Both the position numbers and the translations under genes were made by a program. From contig JAJSPD010000006.1 of assembly GCA_021307315.1 (NCBI GenBank), forward strand, positions 1,114,523-1,178,522: 64,000 bases of DNA, written 5' to 3'. Source of the stretch: Bisporella sp. PMI_857 (taxonomy: Eukaryota; Ascomycota; Leotiomycetes; Helotiales; Helotiaceae). Under the pieces are notes generated by a model that had not been told where the DNA came from, did not search any database, and saw only the letters and a program-made list of their open reading frames with translations. This document shows, in pieces, positions 48,261-61,911 of this stretch. Numbering within the stretch: the first letter of the stretch is position 1; each line of letters starts with the position of its first letter.

Positions 48261-49657
48261 AATATTAAATACTGGTGTTTGAGCGTGCTAGCAACCAGTT
48301 CGAGCTACGTTTCAGGACATTTCCAATCCAGCTATCCTGTGCCAATGACGAGGACGACGAGGAACATGCAGCTTCCCGTGCGTCAAGCGACGAAAGTGAC
48401 CCACGACCACTATGAAAGCGACGTGGTGGAAGAGGAGAGCATGCGCGATAGAATAGAACGTGTTTCTGCGGATGTACGCGACCTGAAGTTTCTATAATAT
48501 CGAGTACTCTCCTCGGCGGACAGCGCGCCTGAAAGAGTATTACACCGGTGAATTGGCAGCCCTCAAGGATGTGCCGTTTGACACAATCAACCAAGATGCG
48601 AAGATTGACTATTTACTACTGAAGAACAATCTTGAGAGACAGCTTCAGCAGCTGGATCTCGAGGCTGCAAAAGATAAGGAGACCGAGCCCCTCCTTCCTT
48701 TCGCAGTTATCATTATACGGCTTTGCGAGGAGAGACAGAGGATGGAACCAATTGATGCGAAGAAGGCGGCAACCGACATACAGGAAATTACGCAACGGGT
48801 GGTAGGAATACAAGGAGCGGTGTTGGCAGGAAAGATTGAGATGGACAGGACGACAGCATTTCGTGCCGCTCGCACAGTTGATCGGCTGCACAAACCTCGC
48901 AGAGTGGTTCAAATTCTACAACGGATATGATCCGCTCTCTCCTGGTGGGTTGTGAAGCCGTACAGCCAAGTTGACAAAGCACTTACGGAGTTTGCGAATG
49001 TTGTTCGAGAACATCTTGTTGGTATCACACCGGGAAATGAAGACGTCATCGTGGGGGATCCGATTGGACATGAAGGACTGCTGGCGGAGCTGAAAGCAGA
49101 AATGCTTCCTTATACCCCGGAAGAGCTCATCAAAATCGGAGAACTGGAATATGCATGGTGCTTGCTGAGATGAAGAAAGCATCGCATGATCTCGATCCTA
49201 GTTACGGCAAAAATTGGAAAGCGGCATTAGAACATGTTAAGAATCTTTACGTTCCGCTGGGAAACAAACAGAACTTATTAGCTTTCTAGCCATTGAGGCT
49301 GTCAATTATGTCAAAGAGCGAGATATGGTCACGATACCTCCGATCTCTAATGAGTGTTGGCGTATGTTCATGATGGCACCAGTGAGACAAAAGGTTAGTT
49401 TTGGTTCTCGAACGTAAACCCGTAGTCTAGAGTCTCGCAATAGTCTACTACGAAGACAGCTCAATGTCTCCCAAAATTGCGTACATTGACGTTCTCCCCC
49501 GGAAAGATATAGTGCTTCAGATAATATCTCCGATTCTATGTTATAGAAGGCGGGCAAGCTAATTCCTGGGTTTCATCATAGGTCAGTCCGTTTTTCTTGG
49601 GCGGCAAAGATATCATCGTCTCGTATCCAACTTACAATGGATCATGAGGATAAGCTA

Positions 49658-49692
<35 letters not shown>

Positions 49693-50254
49693 CAGCACGG
49701 TCTTCCACGAGTTGGTTCCAGGGCACCACCTCCAAGGTCATTATCTATCCCGCGCGAAGCCTTATCGCTTTCCTATTTTTGACACACCATTCTCCGTAGA
49801 AGCTGGGCGCTTTACTGGGAACTAATACTTTGGGACTTGGGTTTTGCGGGAGCCCAGAGAACCGGATTGGAATGCTTTTCTGGCGCATGCATCGATGCAT
49901 AAGAATTATCTTCTCGTTGAAGTTTCATCTGGGTCAGATGTCTCGACAGAGTGTATAGATATGTTGGTTGATGCTGTTGGACACGAGCGTGCGAACGCAG
50001 AAGGAGAAGTAAGACGATCATTTGCTGGTGACTATTCTCCGTTGTACCAATGTGGTTATCTTCTGGGTGGATTGCAGCTGTACTCCTTACGACAAGAACT
50101 GGTAGATGGTGGGAAGATAACACAAAAAGGTTTTCATGACAGATTCCTCAAGGAGAGTACAATTCCAATCGAGTTGTTCAGGGCTCTCTTGTGGAAAGAA
50201 CCTTTAAGGAGAGAATTCACACCTTCTTGGAGGTTCTATAAAGGTATAGAATGA
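48261..50254 (+). CDS. DUF885-family putative metallopeptidase, frameshifted
   Basis: Full-length homology to the DUF885 family (about 590 residues), proteins with an HExxPGHH-like motif and presumed peptidase activity. Blocks in order: VSADVRDLKFL, RRTARLKEYYTGELAALKDV and IDYLLLKNNLERQLQQLDLE (48,450-48,660), then MDRTTAFRAARTVDRL. Next are VDKALTEFANVVREHLVGI and YTPEELIKIGELEYAW. An intron at about 49,394-49,581 (GTTAGT..CATAG) leads to PFFLGGKDIIVSYPT, MDHEDKLMSMRGNNPHFSRS and VFHELVPGHHLQG (putative metal site, about 49,700-49,740). After a break come VGHERANAEGEVRRSFAGDY and GGLQLYSLRQELVDGGK. At least five frame changes interrupt it, one (TAA at about 49,824) just after the metal motif. 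Start not fixed. Confidence 0.72.
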
Positions 50255-50451
50255 TTCTATAATTTATCATCAGGAACGAGGCATTAAGAAACTTGGTCAA
50301 AACATTTGGACATATATTTGGACTATTCGTTACAGTATAAGGAATTTGGGTTCTCCATCAAGAAATTCAAGGACAGACTGCAGGAGATCTAAGAATCGAG
50401 AGTATATAGCACGGAAAATTTACAGGCCATACGCGCGTCGGAGCTTCTCAC

Positions 50452-52183
50452 TCACACGTTCTTCAGCAATTTCCACCTCCTCCACATCTCCATCATTTTC
50501 TGACGCTTCACTTCATTCCTCGGTGTCATATCAAGTTGGAACCAATCCGGCTTTGCAATCAAGAGATTGCAATAGTCGAGATCCGGTATATCAACCTCGC
50601 GACCATTGTCATCTATTTTCTTCTTCATGTTGAAAGCCCAGGCAAGTGCGCCACAAACCAGATATAACTCGTGGTTTACTATATCAAACCCCCATACAAA
50701 TACGGCGGCCATTCCCAAACTGAGAATGCCCTTCGAGTCGTGGGTATTGTGTGAGTGGTTCTCGAAAGGTTGGGTAAGATGGGCTCATCCATCTCTGTGG
50801 AAGGAATGAGTCCGGCATTGGATAAATATTAGCGTCTCGGGTGATCCCCCTACGCGATCATTAGCAAATGTGGGACTGGATGGGGATTGTTGCTTACCAT
50901 TCCATTGCATGGATGGTTGAGCCAGCCGGAATAAAGAAACCGTCGTAAACATGGTCTTTGCTTGAAGCATGTGGAATTCCAGTTGGCACTGGTGGTCTCC
51001 ATCGAATCACCTCCTTCACAACGGAGCGTAGAACTGGCAGGTTTTCCATATCCCCCATCTCAGGCAACCGGTCTCCACAGACAATATCGATCTCGTCTTG
51101 CAGCTTAGCCAGCCATTCAGGGTGCAGCACCACTGCGAGTATAAAGCTCATCAGAGGACTGGCGATTGTAAGCGCACCCGCAATCGCCATCATACCAACC
51201 TCATATGCACCCTCGAGGTCGTCCGCCTGGGACTTTTCTTGGGAGTCGAAAAACATCTTCATGTAGCAAGGTTTGGCTTTGCCTTCTAGCCATTGTTTGC
51301 GGACTTTGGCTTGTTGACTAAGGAAGAAATCTCGCTCTTCAGCGTATCTCCTCTTCTCATATCTCTTCCAAGGAGATAAAAATGCAGGTAAATATGCCAG
51401 TGGTGAAACGACGTTAGGCAACGCGCCTGCTGGAGATATGACTGTTAGAAGAGCCATCGTGATTTGACGCAATCTTGACGCCTCGTCAGGTGATCCCCAT
51501 GCGAGCCTGCATATGTTTCGGCTCGTGTGCTCTTCCAAGAGGTTCCTGTACCAGTCGGGATGGAAAAGTAGTTTGTAAAGCAGCCGTTTTGTCTCAATGA
51601 CAGGATAATTATGCTGAGATAGCCGAGCTGATGCTGTCATAATTTGGTGTCCGAACTTTCGCTGACGCAGCCATGTTTCTATCATACTTTTGGTTAAATC
51701 AGGCTTCAGGATCATGGTAAGCATAGGCAACATACCATTTTCACCTAGAAGCGGAAGATATTCTCCCCCAGTCTTATTAATAGGCAGGTTATTTATCAGT
51801 GGTCGGTCTGAAAAGACTGCTGCTTGTTTTGCAAGAAGATCTTTGGCAATCTGCTCCGAGGCTATCCATACATGTGTGGTGCCAAAAAGCTCATGCTTGA
51901 AAATGGGGCCGAACTCTTTGGCCCATTTGTAAAAGTGCAGCCATGTTCTTTCAGTCGGCAGATCGTGAACTCTTCCAATGAGTGGTAAATCTTGATTGTG
52001 TCAGTACATGACCGAACATGGCAGATTTTGCAAATAGAAATGCATACTCCAAGGCCCAGGAAGTCTTTGAGCACCCTCAGGCATTCGGTGATATGGATCA
52101 TGCCACCATCGGTAGACAGCAATCAGACATGCAAAAAGGAATGCTCCTAACAGCGTCAAAGGGCTCATGGCGCAAAAGGACAT
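50452..52183 (-). CDS. cytochrome P450
   Basis: Membrane-bound haem monooxygenase, probably ER. The exons are 52183-52048, 51990-51736, 51678-50898 and 50849-50452. The N-terminal anchor is MSPLTLLGAFLFACLIAVYR, followed by the Pro hinge RLPGPWNLPLIGRVHDLP across splice one. Intron two (51735-51679, 57 nt) is in frame, so a read-through version looks open. The K-helix is VVKEVIRWRPPVP (ExxR). The haem loop reads FGNGRRICMG with the Cys codon at 50698-50696. The I-helix reads AGALTIASPLMSF, lacking the usual A/G-G-x-D/E-T-T. One extra G in the run at 50688-50692, directly after the haem Cys codon, shifts the frame; the C-terminal IVNHELYLVCGALAWAFN continues in the next one. It is divergent from the PKS, so probably a tailoring oxidase. 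CYP family not assigned. Confidence 0.82.
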
Positions 52184-53407
52184 CGTCTTGCACTTTGAAC
52201 ACAAAATGTTTTTAGACAGCAAGAAGAGGGAGAGAAAATGCAACCACACTTTATGTTCCCAGGGCGTACTTTGAGATATTGATTACTATCTACTTCGGAA
52301 GAAACCTACGCCAGGTGTTCTCAAAATCCTTAGGTGCCAAGTTTGCACTTCTAGCTCTTGGATGAGAAATCATGAGCAATACGGGTTTGCCGCAAATCCC
52401 TCGATTGAGCGCACAACTGTCAAGTGGATTCATCCCAACCCTTGCTGGTTCATCCTTCCGTCCAACAGTTAGACTTCCTTTGTCACATATCTCTGAGTCC
52501 GGGAGGACCCGCAGAAGCTTAAGCGGATCACGGAGTCCGTGCGAAGCGCTTCCGATGCAATCTCTCACCAGCAAGGACGCCATGATCGACGATAAATCTG
52601 ACTTTAAGGTGTCCCCTTTTTTGCTAAGCGAACCTTCCCCAGCGGACATCCGTCAGCTCTAACACCATGTCAGGTAAAAGCTGAACATTAACAGAATCCG
52701 AGAATGTTTACAGCATGGCACGACAACTGTAGCGCCAGCGATGTAACTGGTGGCTTCTTTGATTCGGAAAGGGAATGTTGCCTCGGTCTTATCCAGATTG
52801 TGCATTTTGAGCACGTGGTCTGACTGACCTATGTTTCAATACGCTTTGTTTACATTGCTATTTCTTACTCCCTGCTTTGATTTATTGTGAAATTTGGATT
52901 TAATCGAAACCCCCTCGTTATTGGATTTTCATACCGCCTTCCTTTCTCATTCTTAGATTGCCAGTGCAAGGTCGGCGACTAAGCTGTTACCTGATCCGTA
53001 AATTATGGTCCTGTCGGTCTTGATCCCGGACAAGTAACCATGTTTACTGGCATGTTTATCGCCGCTCCGAGAGCCTATCTATGATGCAAGTGCGTATAGT
53101 TTTACACAGGAGAGCGCATAGTCGATTACATGCCTTGCCGGACTAAGTCTCTACAGGAACACTGTATGTGAGATATGAAATTCGTGGCTTTCTTGATTCA
53201 AAGTGGCTATTCCCAATTGGGGCAATGTGCCCATTGTCTCTGCAGAGGTATAGTGATGTCTAAATTATTGGCACTTTCGTAGAGCCCTTTTCATGTGAAG
53301 TGGCAACTAAAATTTCTCGTTTGCATCTTGGTATAAACACCACATGTCCCCAATTGTTTGGACACCAAGCTCATCCTCACCGGTCGTGTCAGAGTCAAGC
53401 ATTAACC
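52184..53407. promoter_or_regulatory. bidirectional promoter region between P450 and PKS
   Basis: A 1.22-kb spacer separates the P450 start (52183, minus) from the PKS start (53408, plus), the usual shared-promoter arrangement of fungal clusters. A CGG-N8-CCG inverted triplet at 53015-53028 is a possible Zn2Cys6-regulator site, but such triplets occur by chance. Open frames at 52,290-52,662 on both strands mirror each other and show no domain. Confidence 0.35.
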
Positions 53408-56400
53408 ATGGCTGAGAGACTGAACTTCCTTCTCTTCGGGGACCAATCACTTTCTGTATATGAAACTTTAGTTGACTTCTTCAAAAGGGAAAACTTCGGT
53501 ATCCTAGCAAAGACGTTCTTGGATAGAACAGCAACGGCACTCCAGGATGAAGTTGACAAGCTATCAAATGTGGACCGAAAAGGAATACCAAAATTCTCTA
53601 CAATCCAGCAGCTGAACGAGAAATACCATGTTCAGACACAAAAGACATCGGCATTGGATAGCGCATTGATGTGTATTACGCAGTTAATATTGTACATTGA
53701 GTGAGTATTTTTCTATATCGTCAACTATGTTAGCTGACGACTGATCAGACGTGAGGAAACATTACAAGACGGTAACAGTAAGGCACAGGATAATTGTCTT
53801 GTTGGCCTTTGTAGTGGATCACTTACAGCAACCGCCATAACAAGTGCTCCTTCCCTGTCGCTCCTTGTGCCTATCGCCACGGAAATAATTCTGGTAGCTT
53901 TCCGCGTTGGTCTCTATGTCAGTGCGATGGCGGAGCAGCTTGATGCGATGGGCGAGTCTGCTCAAAGTTGGACATATATCATTCCGGATATAAATGAAGA
54001 GGCAGCAAGATCGATTCTTACCAGTTTTCACACGTCACGTGTAAGTCATGGAACCGTCGCTACTACAAAATACCGCCTAATATATTCATAGGGTGTTTCC
54101 ATCTCAGCAAAAGTGTACATAAGCGCTGTCACAGCTACTAATATTACTATTACGGGACCACCATCCACACTTAAATCTCTGCTCGGCGCCAAGGTCTTTG
54201 AGAAGACACCAGTTGCCCTTCCCATCCACGGGCCATATCACGCTGCTCACTTGCACGCTACCACTGAACTCGAAAAGACGCTTCGTCTTAAAAATACTTT
54301 CATTTCTAGGACATTAAGCAACTTTCAGCCACGATTTCCAGTTCTTTCTTGCACTAGCGGAAAGTGGTATGAGGAGAATAATTGCTACAAACTCCTTCTC
54401 TGCGTAATCCGGGAAATACTCACCGAGCCTCTTCACTTTCACCGCATTCTTGACGGTTGTGTCGAAAAGGCTCAGGGATATCATGGTTCAAAATGTTACA
54501 TCGTTCCATTTGGTCCAACACACGCTACGAGCAGCCTGGCAAACGCAATCAGTACACAGACTAGTCTCGAGGTTGCGGTTCGCCGTTCACCATCAATTGA
54601 TGGCGACTCAAGTCGATCTGCATCTTTCGTAAGGGACAAGTTAGCTATAACGGGAATGGCAGGTCGCTTCCCGGATGCTGCGAGCCATGAAAAGTTATGG
54701 GAGCTCCTTGAACAAGGGTTAGATGTGCACCGAGAGGTACCGAAAGATCGCTTTGATGTGAAGACACATTTTGATCCTGCTGGCAAAGCACGAAATACAA
54801 GCCACACACCTTATGGATGTTGGATTGAGAACCCTGGACTTTTTGACCCTAGGTTTTTCAACATGTCACCTCGTGAAGCTTTGCAAACAGATCCAATGCA
54901 AAGAATGGCTCTGTCAACAGCATATGAAGCCCTTGAGATGTCGGGTTACGTCCCAAACAGAACACGATCTACACAACTCGATCGAATTGGGACCTTCTAT
55001 GGGCAAACTAGTGACGACTGGCGAGAGATTAATGCGGCTCAGGATGTTGATACATATTTTATCACTGGTGGTGTGAGGGCATTTGGACCTGGGAGAATCA
55101 ATTATCACTTTGGTTTCTCTGGTCCATCATTCAACATTGATACAGCCTGCTCGTCAAGCGCAGCAGCACTACAGCTAGCCGCTACATCATTGTGGGCTAA
55201 AGATTGCGACACTGCCGTTGTTGGTGGTCTCTCCTGCATGACCAATTCGGACATTTTCGCAGGGTTGAGCCGTGGTCAGTTTCTGTCAAAGAAAGGCCCT
55301 TGCGCTACTTTTGATAATGATGCTGATGGTTATTGCCGAGCTGATGCATGCGCTACTGTCATCATTAAACGTCTTGAGGATGCTATCGCTGATAACGACA
55401 ATATATTGGGAGTTATCTTGGGCACAGCGACTAATCATTCGGCAGATGCAATCTCCATCACCCATCCTCATGGCCCCACTCAAGAAGTATTGTATACCGG
55501 TATCTTGGACAAGGCGGGCATCGACCCAATCGAGATCGACTATGTGGAGATGCACGGAACTGGTACGCAAGCAGGAGATGGTACTGAAATGGTCTCAGTG
55601 ACCAACGTATTTGCTCCAAGTGGCCGGCGTAAGAGAAGAGCAGATCAGCCGTTGTTCCTTGGCGCTGTGAAGGCAAACGTGGGACATGGTGAAGCAGCTT
55701 CTGGTATTACCGCTCTTATCAAGTGCTTGATGATGCTACAGTACAATTCAATTCCCCCACATGTAGGCATCAAGAATATCATCAATCAGGGTTTTCCAAG
55801 AGACCTAGCTGATCGGAATGTCAACATTGCTTTCTCCAAGACGCCTTTCAGAAGCAGGGCCGATCGAGCGCGCCGGATATATGTGAGTAATTTCAGCGCC
55901 GCTGGCGGCAATACTGGAATGCTTCTCGAGGAGGGTCCAACTCGAGTACGGGCTTACCCTGATCTTCGCTCAGCTCATGTTGTTGCCGTTACGGCGAAAT
56001 CCAAATCAGCACTACACAGAAATGTTGAGCGTTTGAATCAATATCTCAAAGCAAACCAAAATACCTCCATTGCAGACTTGGCTTATACCACAACAGCTAG
56101 ACGTATCCAACACAATTGGCGCATATCGGTCACTGGCTCTGATGTGTCCCAGATTCAATCTGAGTTGATGTCAAAACTGCAAAATGAGAAGTCAGTCCCG
56201 ATCTCTCCTACGGCACCCAGAGTCGCTTTCTTGTTCACTGGTCAAGGCTCGCATTATGCGGCTTTAGGCAAGGAGCTATACGATAATTCATCCCTCTTCC
56301 AGCAGAGCATACAAGAACTTGACAAACTAGCATTGATACATGGGTTCCCAAGCTTTGTGCCTTTGATTGATGGCAGTGCTGAGGTTGATACCCTGTCACC

Positions 56401-59400
56401 CATTGTCATACAGCTTGGTCTCGTTTGTTTCGAGGTCTCACTCGCAAGATTGTGGTTGTCATGGGGAATCAGACCATCAGCAGTGGTCGGACACAGCCTC
56501 GGCGAGTACGCTGCTCTCCACATTGCCGGTGTTCTTTCAGCTAGCGACACAATTTATCTAGTCGGAGCCCGAGCTAAACTACTTGTCGACAGCTGCAATG
56601 CTGGTACGCATTCCATGCTTGCTGTTCAAGAGTCAACAACTGTTCTCACTGATATGCTTGTGGCGAGTTCGAACCTAAACGTGGCTTGCATCAATGGCCC
56701 TCGAGAGACAGTGCTTGCCGGTAAGTCCGAAGACATTGCCAGTATAGCAGAGCATCTTGGTCGACTCAGCATCAAGTGCACTCAACTCAAAGTCCCATTC
56801 GCCTTTCACTCTAGCCAAGTCGACTGCATTCTAGATAGGTTTGAGAAAATTGCCAGCTCTGTCAGATTCTACAAAGAGCGAGTACCAGTCATCTCATCGC
56901 TTTTGGTTGCGTTCTGAACCAGCCTATTGATGCGACGTATTTACGCAACCACGCGAGAGAGCCTGTTAACATCTTGGGGGGGTTGATTGCATCTCAGAAA
57001 GGTGGTCTCATTAATGAGAAGACTGTTTGGCTTGAGGTCGGACCTCACCCCGTTTGCTTGGGCATGGTCAAGGCTACATTTGGTGCGACCACAATTGGAT
57101 GTCCCACACTCCGTCGTAGCGAGGATGCATACAAGACCATTAGCAAGACTATGAGTACCCTCCATACTGCTGGGCTGGCTCTTGATTGGTCAGAGTATCA
57201 CCGTGACTTTAGCCAATCTCTTCGTCTTCTGGACCTCCCCAGCTATTCCTTCGATGACAAGAACTATTGGATTCAGTATGAGGGAGACTGGTGTCTCACA
57301 AAGGGCAGTAAAGAAATTAAAATGGCCGCTGTTATTGACCCAGTCTCTAAATTCTCTACCTCTACCATTCATGAAATCACCAGCGAAGTTGTGAGTGGAA
57401 ACATCGTCACATTGGCTTCGGAATCAGACTTAGCAAGAGCGGATCTTCGAGGAGTAGTTTCTGGTCATATTGTTAACGGTACCATGCTCTGTCCGTCTGT
57501 AAGTACGCCTTGGTATTATTCGTTTTATGGGTATTGATCGTATGCAGTCTTTGTATGCCGACATGGCGATCACCTTATGTGACTACGCATGTCGACTTGT
57601 TGATCCGGGCACAAAAGATCTTGCTCTGAACGTCTCCAATATGCAAGTTCCAAAAAGCTTGATTGCAAGAGCAGATGGGAAGTCTCAAATTCTTCGCCTC
57701 TCAGCCACTGTTGATGTATCTAAAGGCCAGGCTGACCTTCTTTTCTCAACTGGGGAGGGTAAAGAAAAGGTTGAACATGCCACATGCCAGGTGATACTTG
57801 GTAAGAGCTCAAAGTATCTGTCAGACTGGGCGCGAAATGCGTACCTTGTCCAATCTAGAGTGACTTGGCTTCAAGAGGCCGAGGCCCAGGGTAAAGCCCA
57901 CAAAATTGGTCGTGGTCTCGCATATAAGCTATTCGCCGCGCTCGTCGATTATGACAAAAAGTACAGGGGTATGGAGGAGGTTATTCTCCACAGCGAAGGC
58001 ATGGAGGCTACTGCTCGAATTGCCTTTCAGACGGTGGAGGCGGATGGAAACTTTATGTACAGTCCATTTTGGATTGACAGTCTTGCTCACATTTCTGGAT
58101 TTATTGTCAATGGTTCTGATGCTGTCAATTCCCAGAGAGTGTGTATATCTCCCACGGTTGGAGTCTCTACAATTCGCAGAGCGTCTTTTGGCAGACAAAA
58201 GCTATCGCTCATATGTCAAAATGCAACCACAGCCAGGCAAAATTATGGCTGGAGATGTTTGGATATTTGACGGTGACCGTATTATTGCTGCTGTGGGAGG
58301 TCTCAAATTTCAGTGCATTCCTCGGAGAATTTTGAATACATTACTGCCTCCTCCTGGATCCAAAACTAATATAACTTCTGCTACTCGACTACCAGTCACG
58401 CGCCAGAGCCTCCCACCACCAAAGCACTCACCATCCGCCAAGAAGGCAACACCGCAGGTAACGATGCAGAATATTCAGTCCGTAAATCAAAGGCTTTCTT
58501 CTCTCATCTCGAGCCATGGAAATTCTAGTCACTGAGATTGGGGTTGGTCTTGAGGAGCTTGATGAGAATGTTGCCTTCGCAGATCTTGGCTGTGATTCTT
58601 TGATGTCGTTGACTGTCAGTGGGAGATTACGGGAAGACCTGGAGATCAACATCGACTCTCATGAGTTCCAGAACTTCCAGACCGTTGGGGACTTTAAACT
58701 CTACATGTCAAAATTTGAGGGGCAGCCCACAGCCACCTCAGAAACTCCCAGCTCGGCAGCAGACTCCGATGGCCCTCTGAATGAGTTCAGCACTGATGAA
58801 GAGGATACCTCAGCAGCCACAACTCCAAACGATGATAATCAATCAGAACGTGGAAAGGAGAATGAGGTCATAGAAGCTATTAGGTCAACTATTGCCGTCG
58901 AGATGGGCTGTGACTCTGATGAGATTTACGATGACGCGGATCTTGCATCGTTAGGCATGGACTCACTTATGAGTTTGACTGTTCTTGGTGCACTACGAGA
59001 ACACACTGGTTTAAGTTTGCCTGGAGATCTGCTCACAGCAAACAAAACCATCCGGGAGATTGAGAAAGCCCTGGGCTTTGATACACCGCCAAAACCGCAA
59101 CCCGTCGCGGCGACTAGCAAGGCAGTAGTGGTAGCAACTCACAATGAAACTCGTATTGAGACTCCGGTAACTGTCACCAAACCTTTTCGCAACGCCTCCT
59201 CAATTCTCCTCCAAGGAAGTTCAAGAAATGCTCGGAAGCATCTCTGGCTGGTTCCTGACGGAGGTGGATCTTGCTACATCATTGTCGGTATTCCAGATCT
59301 TTCCCCAGATGTTGCTGTCTGGGGTCTCAATTCTCCATTCATGAAAGTTCCTGAGGAGTACGACATTGGTGTTGTTGGGATGGCTGAGCGATTCATCAAG

Positions 59401-60019
59401 AGATCAAACGACGACAACCCACGGACATATCTTCTGCAGGCTGGAGTGCTGGGTGGCGTTATCGCATTCGAGGCTGTTGGCCAGCTAACCAAGAACAACG
59501 ACCAAGTTGAGCAGCTCATCCTTATCGACTCGCCCTGCCCAGATATCATTGAGCCATTGCCCTCTTCCCTTCACCGGTGGTTTGGATCTATTGGTTTGCT
59601 TGGCGATGGTGACAGCGCCAATTACCTGCATGGCTTTTACCACACTTTGCTGCATCCGTCTCTGCTTCTCCACATACTCACCAGAGAAGATAGATCCAAG
59701 AAAGTGTCCACTTGTCACTGCAATCTGGTGCGAGGATGGTGTGTGCAAGCTCCCCACAGACCAAGACCTGATCCTTTCCCATATGGGCACGCACAGTTTT
59801 TGCTTGACAATAGAACGGATTTCGGACCAAATCTTTGGGATAGATATCTCAATAGCGATAAGTTCACCTGTCGACACATGCCAGGTAATCACGTATGTAT
59901 CATTCCTCCGGTATCTATTACCTTTAGCTAACGTTACTCAACAGTTTACAATGATGAAGGGGGAAGAGGTCAAGGTTTTGGGCTCTATCATGCGGGACGT
60001 GGTCACCAAGGGGTTGTAA
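53408..60019 (+). CDS. non-reducing polyketide synthase, SAT-KS-AT-PT-ACP-ACP-TE
   Basis: Iterative type I PKS making an unreduced aromatic polyketide. Exons: 53408-53700, 53749-54040, 54092-57498, 57548-59892 and 59945-60019. SAT: GLCSGSL (GxCxG, acyl-transfer Cys) in exon two. KS: DTACSSS (Cys, about 55,148), VEMHGTGTQAGD and KANVGHGEAASG (both His). AT: GHSLGEYAAL (Ser, about 56,495). PT: GHIVNGTMLCPS (His of HxxxGxxxxP), IDSLAHISGF (Asp) and YISHGW. ACP1: DLGCDSLMSL; ACP2: SLGMDSLMSL. TE: LVPDGGGSCY, LILIDSPCPD and MPGNH|FTMM (His). KS through most of AT is one unbroken frame. Single-base breaks lie at 56905 (GGG to GG), two at about 58,140-58,170, one near 58,500, and several in TE. Two ACPs and a TE resemble pigment or T4HN-type synthases, but the product is not predictable. 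Confidence 0.85.
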
Positions 60020-61567
60020 ATGCTCTGGATATGGATCTCACACTCGTTTAGAATATCGTACATCGGCGTCTCTTGGTAATTTCCTTCTGCATCTTACTTG
60101 CTCTTTATAAAGACTTAATAATATGCTGTTCATCGTAAGGAATTTTATTTCTATAACGTGATCCGGCGGACAGCTTATTGTCTCCAAGAGTTGAAATCCT
60201 TTGCCCAAATAGGTAAGGCTCATATTTCACCATTTTAATGAAAGTGGTTCATACCAAAACAGATTCCTTGTATGAATGTCAAAGTATCAAAGTATCAAAG
60301 TATCATGGACAATACTTATCACTCTTGCAAATCTGAAAAGTGCGCATCATTATTAAACAAGACAGACTCTTGCGGAAGTTCTTTAATTCCTCCTTAGGAC
60401 CGTAGTATAACCTCACCGTTCGTTCCCTACCAGATGGCCGCCAAGTAGTACCAAGTGGTATCTTGGTGTGGATCAATCCCTGCAATCAAATCTACCAGCC
60501 GTCGCCACGGTTTGCGGTTTCCTGTCCTACGGGCACCAACATGGTACATCTCCGTAAAGTGTGGAATTGGGCGCTTTGCACCGCAAGCACGTTTCAGCAT
60601 CTGTTGACCGCCTCAGATGTAATGCTCTGGCTAACAGGGGGATCTCTTCGTGCAATCTTCTTTGGGTATCCGAGCTGATAACACCGCGCTCGAGGTAAGT
60701 CACTATCTGCATGGCATTTTCTATATTGATTGGGATGTGGCCTGGCTGGATGTATTGCTGCTTTTCTTTTTAATTAAACTCTTGCATTGATTGTACGATT
60801 GTTCTCATTATCTAAGAGTTAAAATTCAGTTGTTTTCAACCTGAAAAGATCAGATCACACGCATCCAATAGGAATATTTGTTTACATTCGATACAAGGCC
60901 GCTCATTTGATCATAAGGTGAATTTTTGAATTTCTCCTATAGTCACTGACACTTGCTCATCAATCACCATTGCATCCCCTAGAGCTGTTTCTACGCCTTT
61001 TTTTTTTTCTCTTTCAAATATAGGCGTGCAACGAACAGCATCTTGTCTTTGTTGATTATGCAGGTGTGGAAGATACCCGTAGAGGACAACAGAGAATTAC
61101 GGAGTGGCGCGGCTGCACTTGAACATTGGTTGTTCGGCTGAATCCGAAAACCTACAGGGACAGAAAAACGCCATAGAAGAGTCGATACATGAATGTACAT
61201 GAATATGCATGGATCATCGAAACCATGTGAGGTGTGTATGCGATTGACAAGGTCGTCGAAGCGATCGCCTTGAACCCGCACTGGTAGAATTAACACAAGA
61301 ATCACCAGGGATCACACAGTGTTTTCCCTCCATGCCATGTTCCAGAAAATGTATATTCTCTAGTTGATCAGTTCAACATGCAAGACGAATAGCGGATGAT
61401 GAATTTCATTAGAGAACATTTGCTACAATATTTGTCAGTAATGGGACATTTCCGTCACATTTTTACGTGAGGAAATAAATTGCGTATCGTTTCATTCATC
61501 GGTGATTACCCGATCAGGGAATCTCACTATTAATACCGATTATTCTTACAAAGCAAAGTTCAACTTA
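60020..61567. other. intergenic between PKS and MITE
   Basis: About 1.5 kb with no gene. It holds a short tandem array (AAAGTATC, three copies, at about 60,280-60,305) and a run of T at about 61,000. The minus frame 61,305-60,991 has no motif. Confidence 0.4.
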
Positions 61568-61658
61568 ACGTACTTCACAAGCTAGTGGGCCACACATGCT
61601 AGTGGGCAACGCGGTTTTACCGCAAAAAGCGCTTTTTCAAAACGTGTTATTTTAGTTA
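61568..61658 (+). repeat. left terminal inverted repeat of the MITE
   Basis: Arm of the element, starting ACGTACTTCACAAGC. It contains two copies of GCTAGTGGG and the internal palindrome GCGGTTTTACCGC. Confidence 0.85.
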
Positions 61659-61911
61659 TTACTTATTTAAAAAAGTTAAACTTTTTAATATAATATTTCA
61701 AGTATAAAGCAAGCAGTAATTCGATTTTCGAAAAGCTTTAGTATTATAAATATGTGGATATAGCATTTCACGATAAAATAATCCCTGTAATTTCGTTTTT
61801 TGAACATTATTCAATAAATATAAATTGTATTAGTCTCAAACTTAAAATAATGTATACAAACTACAATTAGATTGTTATATATTAAGTTTCATGAATTTTA
61901 ATAAAATAGTA

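Noticed and set aside
53015..53028. CGG-N8-CCG as a regulator binding site
   Set aside because: Listed only as a possibility in the promoter entry; a single triplet pair is expected by chance at this length and no cluster-specific regulator is in the window.
61000..61305. 104-codon minus-strand frame next to the MITE
   Set aside because: Starts or ends in simple sequence (poly-Lys from a T run) and has no domain.
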